64,000 nt of DNA from Natranaeroarchaeum sp042663585 (GTDB lineage Archaea > Halobacteriota > Halobacteria > Halobacteriales > Natronoarchaeaceae): assembly GCF_042663585.1 (NCBI RefSeq), contig NZ_JBHTAN010000006.1, positions 682,001 through 746,000 on the forward strand, in the 5' to 3' direction. Position numbers and translations under genes: made by a program. The notes beneath the pieces were generated by a model that saw only the letters and a list, made by a program, of their open reading frames with translations, made no database searches and was not told the DNA's origin. How positions within the stretch are numbered: the stretch's first letter is position 1; every line of letters begins with the position of its first letter. Shown in pieces: positions 44,369-53,208 of the stretch.

Positions 44369-47260
44369 GTGCAACGCAGAACCTTCATAACCAGTCTCGC
44401 CGCAGTCGCCGGTGCGACGGCGACTGGCGTACCCGCCACGGCGGATCACAAGGAGAACCGATCGGCGCTCGATCTGGAGACCGACGACGGCTCCCATCAC
44501 CCCGGCCCGCCTCGCTTCACCCACGTCGGCGACGGGATCGTGAACCCGAACTTCGACGAGGAGACCATCCGCGACGACCTCGCCCCGCGCAATCCCGACG
44601 GGGATGCGGAGTACTCCTGGTCGATCGTCGACGCGCCTGCTGGCTCCTCGGCGACGCCAACGGACGCCGCCGTCGCGGAGTTCGAGCCGGACGTCCCCGG
44701 CGAGTACACGCTCGCTCTGGACGCGCCCGATGGGACTCATGACCTCACCGTCCGCGTGTTCCCCGAAGAGAACGAGGAGGATCCACGGCCGCGCGTCGAT
44801 CTGGACGCCCAGATCGTCGACGGGCAGGTGCTGCTCTCGGCGAACGCGATGGCACCGGATCGCGAGGACGTCATCGAGGAGCACGTCGACGTGGAGTTCT
44901 ACGTCGACGACCGCGACGCGGATGTGCTCTCCGGCGACGGTGCGGTTTCTGCCAGCGAGATCAGCGAGCGAGTTCGGATCCACGCCGTCGCAGTCGGCGA
45001 CCGTCACTCCGTCTCGGACATGCTCACACTCGTCCCGGATGGTGACGAACTCCACGTCGAGCATCCCTACGAACCGCCGGAGTGGATCGCGAACTCGGTC
45101 ATCTACGAGATATTCTCCCGGCGGTTCCCGGAACAGCAACTCGAAGACGGCACCGTCGTCGGCGAGACGCCCGGCTTCGACGACATCGCGGACAAGTTCG
45201 ACCACCTCGAAGAACTCGGTATCGACGTGCTCTGGATGACGCCGATCACGCCGACCGACCGCGGCTTTGGCACGCCCCCGGAGCAGGGTGGGCCGCACGG
45301 CTACCACAAGACGGACTACTTCGACGTCGACCCCGACCTCGGGACGATGGCGGAGTTCGAGGCGATGGTCGAGGAGGCGCACGACCGGGACATCAAGGTC
45401 GTCTTCGACCTCGTCATCAACCACGCCTCGGAGAAGCACCCGTACTTCCAGGCCGCGATCGACCCCGACCACGAGGACCACGAGAAGTACTACGACTGGT
45501 TCCGCTGGACCGAGGACGGCGAGCGCGACGCCTACTACGGCTGGGACGCCATCCCGAACCTGAACCACGAGAACCCCGAGGTGCGCGAGTGGCTACTGGA
45601 CGTCGTCGATTTCTGGGCCGAGAAGGTCGACGGGTTCCGCTGTGACATCGCCTGGGGTGTTCCGAAGGGTTTCTGGACGGAGGTTTACGACCGGGTCACC
45701 GGCTACGACTCCGAGTTCTTCCTGCTCGACGAGACGCTACCGTACGCCGAGGAGTTCGGCGCGGGCGGGTTCGACGTCCACTACGACAACCACCTCCACG
45801 GCGCGCTGGGGGCCGCTGCGGAGGGGACGGCTGGAGATGTCCTTGAGGCCTACGAGGGACGGTTCCAGAACGGAGCACACACCGACTCGCTGTTCATGCA
45901 GTACATCGAGAACCACGACACGGACCGCTATCTCGACGAGCACGGCTTCATGGCCCAACTCGCCGCTGGGGCGGCGACGTTTACCCTCCCCGGCGTGCCG
46001 ATGATCTACTACGGGCAGGAGACCGGCCTGACGGAGCACCGCGAACCGATGAACTGGGGTAACTTCGACGGGAACACGCTGGGGTTCTACCAGAACCTCG
46101 TCGACCTGCGAAAATCCCATCCGGCGCTCCAGCACCGCGCCCGCGTCGAGCGGATTGATTACGAGGCCGACTCGGACTCGACGCTCGCGTACGCCCGCTA
46201 CGACACCGAGACCGATCGGCGCGTCGTCGTCCTGCTCGACTTCAGCGACGACATCCAGACGGTGCGGATCGGCGACTACGTCGACTCGGAGAACCTCATT
46301 ACGGGCGACGATGCCGGACTCGAACGCAACGAGCAACACGAGTTCGTCGAGGTCGACGTCGCGACTAGCGTCGTGCTCGAAGCCGACGAACCGACCGAGT
46401 TCACCCTGCCCGGCAACGTCATCGCCGAGTTCGAACAGCCGGAGGGGACAGACGCCGGACCGGGCAACTACACCTATCCGACGACCCCGGAGATCCCCGA
46501 GGGCGAGTTCGACCTCGCCGGTGTCCGGATCGAGGAGACCGACGAGTCCTACCGCTTCGCGTTCGCGTTCCACAACGAACCGACGAACCCGTGGGGCATC
46601 GATACCGGCATCTCCCACCAGCACATTCAGGTGTATCTCAACGATCCCGAAACGGACGCCGGGGCGACGGAAACCCGAACCGGCGTCAACGCCGAACTCG
46701 ATGCGCCGTACCAGCACGTGCTGGTCGCACAGGCTGGGAACCCGACAGTATACGACGCGGAGGGGAACGTGGTCAGCGAGGACGGCAACTACAGCTACGA
46801 TCCCGAGGAGGCCCCCAACACTATCGTTGCGGAGTTCGACAAGAGCGGCATCGAGTATCTCCCCAATGGTGGCATGGCCGTCACCGTAATGAGCATGGAC
46901 GGTTACGGCGAGGGTGGCGTCCGACAGGTCGAGTCCGAAGCCAGCGAGTGGCAGTTCGGCGGTGCGGAGAGCGAGACGGCACCGAACGTCATCGACCTGC
47001 TGACCGCCGAGGACGTCGATAGCGCGGACGCGCTCGCGTACGACGAGAACACCCCCGCACAGATCCCATACGTCGCGCTCGGTGACGACGACATCGAGGC
47101 CGAGGACGGCGACGGCGAGGACGAAGACGAAGACGCCCCTGCCGACGAAGCGGACGACGAACTCCCCGGCTTTGGCATCGCCGCCGGTGCGGCGGGCGTC
47201 GCGGGTGGTGCCGCCTACGCCGCGAACCGGGTGCTCGGTGCCGAAGACGACGACGACTGA
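44369..47260 (+). CDS. secreted GH13 alpha-amylase-family enzyme with PGF-CTERM-like anchor
   Basis: 963 residues from GTG. The N-terminus has QRRTFITSLAAVAGATATG (Tat signal). An immunoglobulin-like region (about 60-225) comes before the catalytic barrel (about 235-640). GH13 motifs are VFDLVINHAS, DGFRCDIAW (nucleophile Asp426), LLDE (acid/base Glu455) and ENHDTD (Asp517). A C-terminal glucodextranase-type domain (EFDLAGVRIEETDESY, then NPWGIDTGISHQHIQVYLNDP) is followed by an acidic spacer. The end is LPGFGIAAGAAGVAGG plus a hydrophobic helix, close to the PGF-CTERM sorting signal for archaeosortase. It should cut alpha-glucans outside the cell and be anchored to the surface. Confidence 0.92.
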   Translation: MQRRTFITSLAAVAGATATGVPATADHKENRSALDLETDDGSHHPGPPRFTHVGDGIVNPNFDEETIRDDLAPRNPDGDAEYSWSIVDAPAGSSATPTDAAVAEFEPDVPGEYTLALDAPDGTHDLTVRVFPEENEEDPRPRVDLDAQIVDGQVLLSANAMAPDREDVIEEHVDVEFYVDDRDADVLSGDGAVSASEISERVRIHAVAVGDRHSVSDMLTLVPDGDELHVEHPYEPPEWIANSVIYEIFSRRFPEQQLEDGTVVGETPGFDDIADKFDHLEELGIDVLWMTPITPTDRGFGTPPEQGGPHGYHKTDYFDVDPDLGTMAEFEAMVEEAHDRDIKVVFDLVINHASEKHPYFQAAIDPDHEDHEKYYDWFRWTEDGERDAYYGWDAIPNLNHENPEVREWLLDVVDFWAEKVDGFRCDIAWGVPKGFWTEVYDRVTGYDSEFFLLDETLPYAEEFGAGGFDVHYDNHLHGALGAAAEGTAGDVLEAYEGRFQNGAHTDSLFMQYIENHDTDRYLDEHGFMAQLAAGAATFTLPGVPMIYYGQETGLTEHREPMNWGNFDGNTLGFYQNLVDLRKSHPALQHRARVERIDYEADSDSTLAYARYDTETDRRVVVLLDFSDDIQTVRIGDYVDSENLITGDDAGLERNEQHEFVEVDVATSVVLEADEPTEFTLPGNVIAEFEQPEGTDAGPGNYTYPTTPEIPEGEFDLAGVRIEETDESYRFAFAFHNEPTNPWGIDTGISHQHIQVYLNDPETDAGATETRTGVNAELDAPYQHVLVAQAGNPTVYDAEGNVVSEDGNYSYDPEEAPNTIVAEFDKSGIEYLPNGGMAVTVMSMDGYGEGGVRQVESEASEWQFGGAESETAPNVIDLLTAEDVDSADALAYDENTPAQIPYVALGDDDIEAEDGDGEDEDEDAPADEADDELPGFGIAAGAAGVAGGAAYAANRVLGAEDDDD

Positions 47261-47278
47261 GCGTCCACCGCTCGCGTC

Positions 47279-47914
47279 TCAGAACGTACCAGTCGTGGCA
47301 GCGGTCGTTGCGGCGGTCGTCGCCGCGCCGTTCTGATGATATTTCAGAGGTTCTCCCCACGCGACGGGTGGAATCTCGTCGTCGCCGTCGTCCTGGGACT
47401 CGATCTCCCGGCGCAGTTCGGCCGCGTCGAAATCCGGTTCGCGCCCGAGTCGGTCCGCCAGCGCTGGCGTCACGGCGATCCGGCGTTTCTCCCGCTCACC
47501 GATCCACGAGTCGTCCCCGTAGACGAGGTGGATGTCGTAGTTCCGAACGTGGCTGTCTGCGAACTCAGGGTGGACTGCCCCGAGGACGGCCTCGGCGATC
47601 CGGTACCCCGTCGCCCGGTCCGGTTCCTCGTCGGTCGCCAGTTCGACCTCGATCACGGGGACGACGATCGGTTCGCCGTCGCGGTGCGTGTTCACCTCCG
47701 GCGTCGACTCGACTGATGACGGTTTGGAGACCAGATCGGAGTCTCGGCCGAACGAGACGGATTCGAGTGCGGCACGCGCGGCAACTGCAGAGTCCGACTC
47801 GTCGCTCCAGTCGCCCATATAGACAGCAGCGAGGGTGCCGACAAGCGTGATAACGCCTCCTCCTGCGATTATTGCTACTACGACCATACTGTAACTGATT
47901 CGTGACTGGAACAT
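47279..47914 (-). CDS. single-pass membrane protein of unknown function
   Basis: 211 residues from ATG 47914 (MFQSRISYSMVVVAIIAGGG). One N-terminal membrane helix is followed by an extracellular acidic domain containing IVVPVIEVELATDEEP, YRIAEAVLGAVHPEFADSHVRNYDIHLVYGDDSWIG and IAVTPALADRLG. The tail repeats Ala-Ala-Thr-Thr and ends in GTF. The fold is not recognised. It is convergent with the amylase gene 18 bp away. Confidence 0.7.
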   Translation of the reverse strand: MFQSRISYSMVVVAIIAGGGVITLVGTLAAVYMGDWSDESDSAVAARAALESVSFGRDSDLVSKPSSVESTPEVNTHRDGEPIVVPVIEVELATDEEPDRATGYRIAEAVLGAVHPEFADSHVRNYDIHLVYGDDSWIGEREKRRIAVTPALADRLGREPDFDAAELRREIESQDDGDDEIPPVAWGEPLKYHQNGAATTAATTAATTGTF

Positions 47915-48014
47915 AATTCCTTTGATCGTTCTGAGAAAACAAGCGGGGGTTGGGGCCACGTCAGGTACAATTCCTCACCGGGCGTTTATGCCCCGATAGC
48001 TCCGTTATCAGAGT

Positions 48015-49013
48015 ATGCGCCGTTCGGCTCTACTCGTGCTACTCAGTCTGTTGGTAGTGACCGCTGGCTGTGTCGGCGAAGTGCCACTGGATGCCGCCAG
48101 CGAAGAGCCAGAACCGCCACTCGACGACGCCGTCGAGATCCATCATATCGACGTCGGGCAGGCTGATGCCACGCTGATACTCGAACCAGAGGGTGAAACG
48201 ATGCTGATCGACTCCGGCGACTGGCGACAGGACGGTGAAGCGGTTATCGCGTATCTCGAATCGCAGGACTTCGACCGGATCGACCACCTCGTCGCGACCC
48301 ACGGCCACGCCGACCACATCGGCGGCCACGAGGCGGTGATCGACCACTTCGAGGAAGAGAAAGACGGCATCGGGCGGGCCTACGACAGCGGCGTTACATC
48401 TACCTCCCAGACCTACGAGCGATACCTGGATGCGGTGGAGCGCCACGACGTCGACCTCCGAACCGTCGAGGACGGCGATAGCTTCGAGTTCGGAGCGACG
48501 ACGGTCGATATCTACAATCCGCCCGCGGGCGACTCCGGATCGGACCTCCACGAGAACAGCGTTGCGCTCTCGATTCGTATCGGCGAGACGAGCTATCTGA
48601 CGACCGGTGACGCCGAGGGCCACGTCGAGGAGCGCCTCGTCGAGGTACATGGCGAGGCACTCGACGCAGGCATCTATCAGGCGGGCCATCACGGCTCCTC
48701 GACCAGTTCGACCGAACCGTTCCTGGACGTCGTCGATCCCGAGGTGGCGGTGATCTCCAGCGCTCAGGAGAGCCAGTACGGCCACCCGCACGACGAAACC
48801 CTCGAAGCCTTCGCGGACAGGGGCATCGAGACCTACTGGACCGGCGTCCACGGCGACGTGGTGGTTCGGACCGATGGCGAGGAGACGACGGTCACCACCG
48901 AGTACGACGAGACGACCGATCCGGCCGAACTGCTGGATGAAAAGCCCGATGACGAGACCGCCGCCATCGCCGCACCCGGGACTCAAGCGGTTGGCGTCCC
49001 TATCGCCGAGTGA
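48015..49013 (+). CDS. exported metallo-beta-lactamase-fold lipoprotein, ComEC/Rec2-like
   Basis: 332 residues. The N-terminus LLVLLSLLVVTAGC is a lipoprotein signal. The hydrolase domain opens EIHHIDVGQADATLIL and has THGHADHIGGH, GIYQAGHHGSSTSS and a late GHPHDETLEAF, all metal-binding parts of the ComEC C-terminal-type hydrolase. Such proteins are related to the nuclease-like domain of DNA-uptake ComEC. They are often followed by a DUF3006 gene, as here with a 1-bp overlap. It probably cleaves a phosphodiester outside the cell; a role in DNA processing is inference. Confidence 0.9.
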   Translation: MRRSALLVLLSLLVVTAGCVGEVPLDAASEEPEPPLDDAVEIHHIDVGQADATLILEPEGETMLIDSGDWRQDGEAVIAYLESQDFDRIDHLVATHGHADHIGGHEAVIDHFEEEKDGIGRAYDSGVTSTSQTYERYLDAVERHDVDLRTVEDGDSFEFGATTVDIYNPPAGDSGSDLHENSVALSIRIGETSYLTTGDAEGHVEERLVEVHGEALDAGIYQAGHHGSSTSSTEPFLDVVDPEVAVISSAQESQYGHPHDETLEAFADRGIETYWTGVHGDVVVRTDGEETTVTTEYDETTDPAELLDEKPDDETAAIAAPGTQAVGVPIAE

Positions 49014-49291
49014 TGACCGAGACCTACGACGTCGTCCTCGACCGGATCGTCGACGGCGAGCACGCGACGTTACTGCTCGAAGCCGACGACCGCGTCGTCG
49101 ACGAGTTCGTCATCGACATCGAGCGAGTCCCCGACCCCGGGCGTCACGAGGGGGCGGTGTTCCGGGCAACGGTCGCTGACGATTCTCTCCTCTCACTCTC
49201 CTATCGACCCGACGAGACGACGGCGCGCAAAAAGCAGGCTCAGGATCGACTCGATCAGCTCTCTCGACCGCTCTCGGACGACGAGTCCTAG
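49013..49291 (+). CDS. DUF3006 domain protein
   Basis: 92 residues from ATG 49013, overlapping the upstream stop by one base (TGATG). It has the small beta-barrel DUF3006 pattern (VVLDRIVDGEHATLLLEADDRVVDEFVID) and a Lys/Arg- and Asp-containing tail (ARKKQAQDRLDQL). The domain is repeatedly found next to ComEC-like metallo-hydrolases, so it may be a partner. The last 4 bp overlap the convergent hydrolase gene. Confidence 0.85.
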   Translation: MTETYDVVLDRIVDGEHATLLLEADDRVVDEFVIDIERVPDPGRHEGAVFRATVADDSLLSLSYRPDETTARKKQAQDRLDQLSRPLSDDES

Positions 49292-50022
49292 CCGATTCGG
49301 ACCGTCATGACGTCCTTGGCGAACCGCACGTCGCCGCCGTAATGCTCGCCGATGGCGTCGAGCATCTCCTCGTGACGGCCGTCCGTATGCGGGTACAGAT
49401 GCGTAAGATAGACCCTGCCGTACTCGTGGCCGGATAGCACCCGCCCTAGCTCAGTCGGTGTCGGGTGGTTGTCGACGTCGACGTCGTCGGGGAACGAGCA
49501 GTCGTGGACCAGTACGGCCGATCCGTCGGCGAAGGCCGCAAGCCCCTCGAACGCCTCGGTGTCGCCGCTGAGCGTCAGGCGGTCGTCGAACCGGTAGGCG
49601 AGGGTCCGCTTCGAGTGGCGCACCTCCCGAGCGCTCATCTCGAACCCGGCGATATCGTAGTCGCCGTCGGCTATCTCTCGGACGCCGACGTCGATCCTGC
49701 CGTCGAGATAGTCGTGGACCTCGAACAGGCCGTCGACCAGCGCCTTCGTCCCGCGCGGACCGACGACCGAGAGGTGTTCCTCGCCAGCGAGCCAGCGGGC
49801 CTTCAGTAGCGGCATCAGATCCGCCACGTGATCGAGGTGGTGGTGGGTCAGCAGAACCGTCGAGATAGACTCGTAGCCGACCCCGCTCTGCTGGAGGCGC
49901 TGCAAGACCCCCGCACCACAGTCCACGAGCAGCGTACTGTCGTCGGCTCTGAGCACCGTCCCCGCCTGATATCGTTCGCCGGTCGGCATCGCACTGCCAG
50001 TGCCGAGAAACGTAACGCGCAT
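49288..50022 (-). CDS. MBL-fold hydrolase, RNase Z/AtsA-like
   Basis: 244 residues. It starts MRVTFLGTGSAMPTGERYQAG, has the metal box LLTHHHLDHVADL, then RHSKRTLAYRFDDRLTLSGDTEAFEGL and a late YGRVYLTHLYPH. This layout fits the RNase Z/arylsulfatase-type subgroup. True tRNase Z proteins carry an exosite arm that is not evident here, so it may be a broader phosphodiesterase. No signal peptide is seen. Confidence 0.88.
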   Translation of the reverse strand: MRVTFLGTGSAMPTGERYQAGTVLRADDSTLLVDCGAGVLQRLQQSGVGYESISTVLLTHHHLDHVADLMPLLKARWLAGEEHLSVVGPRGTKALVDGLFEVHDYLDGRIDVGVREIADGDYDIAGFEMSAREVRHSKRTLAYRFDDRLTLSGDTEAFEGLAAFADGSAVLVHDCSFPDDVDVDNHPTPTELGRVLSGHEYGRVYLTHLYPHTDGRHEEMLDAIGEHYGGDVRFAKDVMTVRIG

Positions 50023-50121
50023 GGTAGTAATCCCGTGCCGGCCATCCTAATCGCTTTGGACGTCACGTTCGATCCATCAATTTCACAATGTGTTTATGCG
50101 TGGCTTCCAAGTTCCACTCAA

Positions 50122-50700
50122 ATGGCCGAAGACGAGGAACTGACACCGGGAGACTCGGGGCCCGTGGCGGCCGCGGAGGCGGGCACCAGCTCGTTGATAC
50201 TGACAGCCGGAACCGACGACGATATCGAGTTCACCGAACGGTTCGTAGACGAACGAGCGCCCGAGGATCTGCTCTTGCTCGCAGGATATTCCGAGCGGTC
50301 CGACGCAGTCGACCGATTCGCCGATATCACTGTCGACGGCCGCAAACGGCTCCTGACCGCGGGGCAGGATGGCGAGGAACTCACAATCGACGACGCCCTG
50401 ATCCAGACGCTGGCTGACCCTTACGACCTCAGCACGGTCGGGATCAAGATCAGTTCATTCCTCGACGACGACGGCGGAACGGTTGTCTGTCTCTACTCGC
50501 TGACTGCACTGCTCGAAACGGTAGGCGTCGAACGGCTACTCAGGTTCCTTCAGATCCTCACGAACCGCATCGCGGCGGCCGACGCCGTCGGACAGTTCTA
50601 CCTCGACCGCTCCGAACACGACGACCAGACGATATACATGCTCCAGAGCGTCTTCGAGAATGTCGTCGAGACGGGTATTACCGCCCGTTTCTCGTACTGA
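50122..50700 (+). CDS. DUF7504-like protein (RecA/KaiC-related signalling domain)
   Basis: 192 residues from ATG 50122. It has an acidic start, then SSLILTAGTDDDIEFTERFVDERAPEDLLLL and the diagnostic VCLYSLTALLETVGVERLLRFLQILTNRIAAADAVGQFYLDRSEHDDQTI, as in the haloarchaeal DUF7504 family (from memory). There is no P-loop, so it likely binds or relays a signal without ATP hydrolysis. It is the first plus-strand gene of the CHAT-protease neighbourhood and is followed at 184 bp by the small DUF7503-like peptide gene. The AT-rich gap between them contains that gene's promoter. Confidence 0.75.
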   Translation: MAEDEELTPGDSGPVAAAEAGTSSLILTAGTDDDIEFTERFVDERAPEDLLLLAGYSERSDAVDRFADITVDGRKRLLTAGQDGEELTIDDALIQTLADPYDLSTVGIKISSFLDDDGGTVVCLYSLTALLETVGVERLLRFLQILTNRIAAADAVGQFYLDRSEHDDQTIYMLQSVFENVVETGITARFSY

Positions 50701-50838
50701 GAGTCCTTTCGTTCCTCATCGGCTCTCTCGTCTATTCCCTCGCTTACGGCCTTAAATCGTCGTATGTGCAAGATACAGTGTATTGATAGATACTTTCTCT
50801 TATATTGTATATAATCTATTATTTTTACTGTAAGCAAG

Positions 50839-50881
50839 TTTTAAATATACTTATTTCCATTGGCAATTACCGTTAGCATGT
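50839..50881 (+). promoter_or_regulatory. promoter and palindrome-like element before the small peptide gene
   Basis: TTTTAAATATA at 50839-50849 is a strong TATA box at the end of an AT-rich stretch. The box TGGCAATTACC-NNN-AGCAT-N-T at 50861-50881 directly precedes the ATG at 50885. It matches 16 of 21 positions of the element at 54769-54789, where the core is the perfect palindrome GGTAATTACC. It is a possible operator for the neighbouring winged-helix protein. Confidence 0.5.
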
Positions 50882-50884
50882 ACG

Positions 50885-51022
50885 ATGGAAGACAACAATA
50901 GCGGAAAGATGGAAGCGTTCCTCAAGAACCACCCGCGGATGATCGGCGCGCTATTCACGATACTGCTGGCGCTCAGTCAGGTTGGTGGTGCAGCGGCGGC
51001 GATGGCTCACACGATTGATTAA
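50885..51022 (+). CDS. 45-residue single-helix membrane peptide (DUF7503-like)
   Basis: 45 residues. It starts MEDNNSGKMEAFLKNHPRMI and continues GALFTILLALSQVGGAAAAM to end in AHTID. A polar, positively charged N-terminus with AFLKNHPRMIG precedes one Ala-rich hydrophobic helix. This matches, from memory, the tiny haloarchaeal family DUF7503, found near DUF7504 and CHAT genes. A strong TATA box and a possible operator lie just upstream. The stop overlaps the 3' end of the convergent CHAT gene by 4 bp. It could be a membrane-acting peptide, a protease target or a signal precursor; none of this is shown. Confidence 0.7.
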   Translation: MEDNNSGKMEAFLKNHPRMIGALFTILLALSQVGGAAAAMAHTID

Positions 51023-53109
51023 GTAACCGAGATTTCGGCTGCTAGCTCAGAACTCCACCGAAGACGTCCATCGAATCTTACTGGTACCTTCTCAAGCCGT
51101 AGAAAGTCGAGTAAATCTGCTCTCGAAAGATTGATTGACTCTGTTGTTCCCGAGTTCAGCGTATAATTAGCTACTTGCTCGATATGTGGAGAGAATATCC
51201 CCCCCATACCTCCAGATGTCGTTGGGAATCCTCTCAAACAAACGTTGAATTTGTCATCGTCTTTTTGTTCGAGCTGGATAAGTATCGGAGTCCCACTCTC
51301 CGCCTGCGTGATTGCCAGACCGCCGTCGCCGATCACGAGGTACTGGCTCCCCACGATGCTCTCGCCTTTCGCAATCTTGAGAGCGGCCCGAAGCGGGAAT
51401 CCGGAGTTCAGCAGGCGCGAGAGCGTCGACCCGATACGGATCGCACCGGAGTTGACCACGTCACTCAGCGTGACGACGCCACCGATCGCTCCGCCTTCGA
51501 TCAGTGCCATTCCCTGGTGGTAGGACTGGCAGGCGTTGAGCAGGAACGCGTCGATGCCGATGGTCTCCACGTCGGCGACGTCGAGAAGACCGTCAGTACA
51601 GCGGAAGCCGCCGTCCTCGATGTGGCCGATATAGTGGAGGAAGTCCGACGGCTGGGCGAGGACGTCCGCCAGTTCCTCCTTTGTCAGGTCGTGATGCATC
51701 GCTACCTCGAATGGGAGATCGGTTCGTGAGCCGTACACGTCGTCGACGACGCCCCGCTCGCGGTCCATCCGATCGTCGTTGCAGACGACCGTGATCGAGA
51801 TGTCGCCGTCCGATGGGTCGCGGTCGAAGCGGTTTCGGTAGGCTTCCGGCGTCGCCTTGGACAGTCCGACCGGCGTCTCGTCGCCGATCCACGCCTGTTC
51901 GACGGCTTCGTCGTCGTCCTCGACCTGTACGTAGGTGGTGTCCGAGGACTGGTTGACGGCGCTTCGGGTGTCGCTCCCGCGAGTGTACGCGCCCATCCCG
52001 GAGTCTTCCACGGAGGACCGAGAGACAGTCTGGGGGTCGGCAGTTCGGACTATCGCCAGGTCGTTGATGAGGTACGGTAGCGTCTCGATTGTCTCCGCCG
52101 TCGGCGAGACGTGCGTCGTAAGCTTCCAGTCCGGCAGGAGATCCTCGACGGCCGAGTAGGGCACGTCGAGATACGTCGCAAGGCGATCCGCTGGCGACAG
52201 TTCGTACAGTCTGCCGAACGGCAGGTCGATCCGGTCTTCCAGGGAGGTGCGTTCCCGGAGCGGCACCGGGTACAGCCCTTCCGTCCGGGTTACACAGTCC
52301 AGGAAGAACACCTGCTTGAGGGTGCGGGCGATCCGCTCCTCGTAGGAGTGTGCAGCCACTAGCTCGTGCGTGTAGCCCCCCTCGGTGACGATCTGGGGCT
52401 CCTCGCCGGGCCGCATCTCCGCTCCGAGGTAGTACGCGAGCGGGGCCGCGGGGAAGATGTGCCGGTAAGTCGGCGGAACGTGGAGTTCGATACCCGTGTC
52501 GGGTGCCGAGAGTTCGTCGGGAATCGAGAGCGTCTCGCCGAGTTCGATCTCGGGTGGGTGGCCGCGGAGCGTGGGCAGGGAGCGCTCCGGCGATATCGTC
52601 TTTAGCGACGAACTCAACGCGGTCACCGTTTTCATGATGTCTCGCGGTCGATCCGTCGTCGTGATCGTCCCGGCTGGCTGTTCGTGTTTCGACCGGACGC
52701 CGATCGAAACGTCCGTCTGCTCGCCGAAGTCGATCAGTAGTCGCTCGTCATCGGAGGAGAACTCGATAGCGCTCTCGACGCGGATGTATAGCTTGAGCGG
52801 GAGAGATAGCTCGATGCTGTACTCGCCGGAGGGGAGGGTTTCGTCCGAGAAGTGTTCGACCTGTGCGACGACCGTTTCGGATTCGTCCCGCACGAGCGTC
52901 GCCGGGACAGTCGGGAGGGTTATCCGCTGGCTTCGGAACCCAGCGGCCGCATCGACGGGGAAGCGAAACTGCTCGGTATCGGCCTCGGCGACGCTCACTG
53001 GGTCGGGCGTAAACAGCGTGTAGTGGACGCGCTCGATCGGGTCAGCGATCTCCAGACCACCATCTTCGAGGGGGGCGAAATCGATGTTCACCGAACCGAG
53101 CACCTCCAC
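51019..53109 (-). CDS. CHAT-domain (caspase-like) protease
   Basis: 696 residues from GTG 53109. The first about 420 form an uncharacterised region that starts with beta-rich sequence (FAPLEDGGLEIADPIERVHYTLF) and also contains a helical portion (LPFGRLYELSPADRLATYLDVPYS). The C-terminal CHAT domain has the catalytic dyad: His496 in DFLHYIGHIEDGG and Cys527 in FLLNACQSYHQG, followed by GGAIGGVVTLSDVVNSGAI. Both residues are intact, so protease activity is expected. Bacterial CHAT proteases act in gasdermin and CRISPR-linked (Craspase) immunity. Here it lies between a histidine kinase and a tiny membrane peptide. The target is unknown. Confidence 0.88.
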   Translation of the reverse strand: MEVLGSVNIDFAPLEDGGLEIADPIERVHYTLFTPDPVSVAEADTEQFRFPVDAAAGFRSQRITLPTVPATLVRDESETVVAQVEHFSDETLPSGEYSIELSLPLKLYIRVESAIEFSSDDERLLIDFGEQTDVSIGVRSKHEQPAGTITTTDRPRDIMKTVTALSSSLKTISPERSLPTLRGHPPEIELGETLSIPDELSAPDTGIELHVPPTYRHIFPAAPLAYYLGAEMRPGEEPQIVTEGGYTHELVAAHSYEERIARTLKQVFFLDCVTRTEGLYPVPLRERTSLEDRIDLPFGRLYELSPADRLATYLDVPYSAVEDLLPDWKLTTHVSPTAETIETLPYLINDLAIVRTADPQTVSRSSVEDSGMGAYTRGSDTRSAVNQSSDTTYVQVEDDDEAVEQAWIGDETPVGLSKATPEAYRNRFDRDPSDGDISITVVCNDDRMDRERGVVDDVYGSRTDLPFEVAMHHDLTKEELADVLAQPSDFLHYIGHIEDGGFRCTDGLLDVADVETIGIDAFLLNACQSYHQGMALIEGGAIGGVVTLSDVVNSGAIRIGSTLSRLLNSGFPLRAALKIAKGESIVGSQYLVIGDGGLAITQAESGTPILIQLEQKDDDKFNVCLRGFPTTSGGMGGIFSPHIEQVANYTLNSGTTESINLSRADLLDFLRLEKVPVRFDGRLRWSSELAAEISVT

Positions 53110-53160
53110 TCTACCGGAGACCCACCCATTTGAAGAGGTCTACACAGAGGACTCGAATAA

Positions 53161-53188
53161 AATTACCGACGGCCCGCTCCGGGCCGTC
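53161..53188 (-). terminator. hairpin and T-rich stretch between the histidine kinase and CHAT genes
   Basis: A perfect 8-bp stem with a 5-nt loop lies at 53168-53188 (GACGGCCC, loop, GGGCCGTC). On the minus strand it is followed by GGTAATTTTATT, so it resembles an intrinsic terminator for the kinase transcript. The same T-rich sequence supplies the TATA box of the CHAT gene and contains GGTAATT at 53161-53167, a half of the GGTAATTACC palindrome seen at 54770-54779. CHAT would start about 50 bp downstream. Confidence 0.5.
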
Positions 53189-53208
53189 AACCGCGTAACT
53201 CGCCTGTC

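Noticed and set aside
44354..45568. 404-codon minus-strand frame opposite the amylase
   Set aside because: The amylase motifs on the plus strand are unambiguous; this is antisense shadow.
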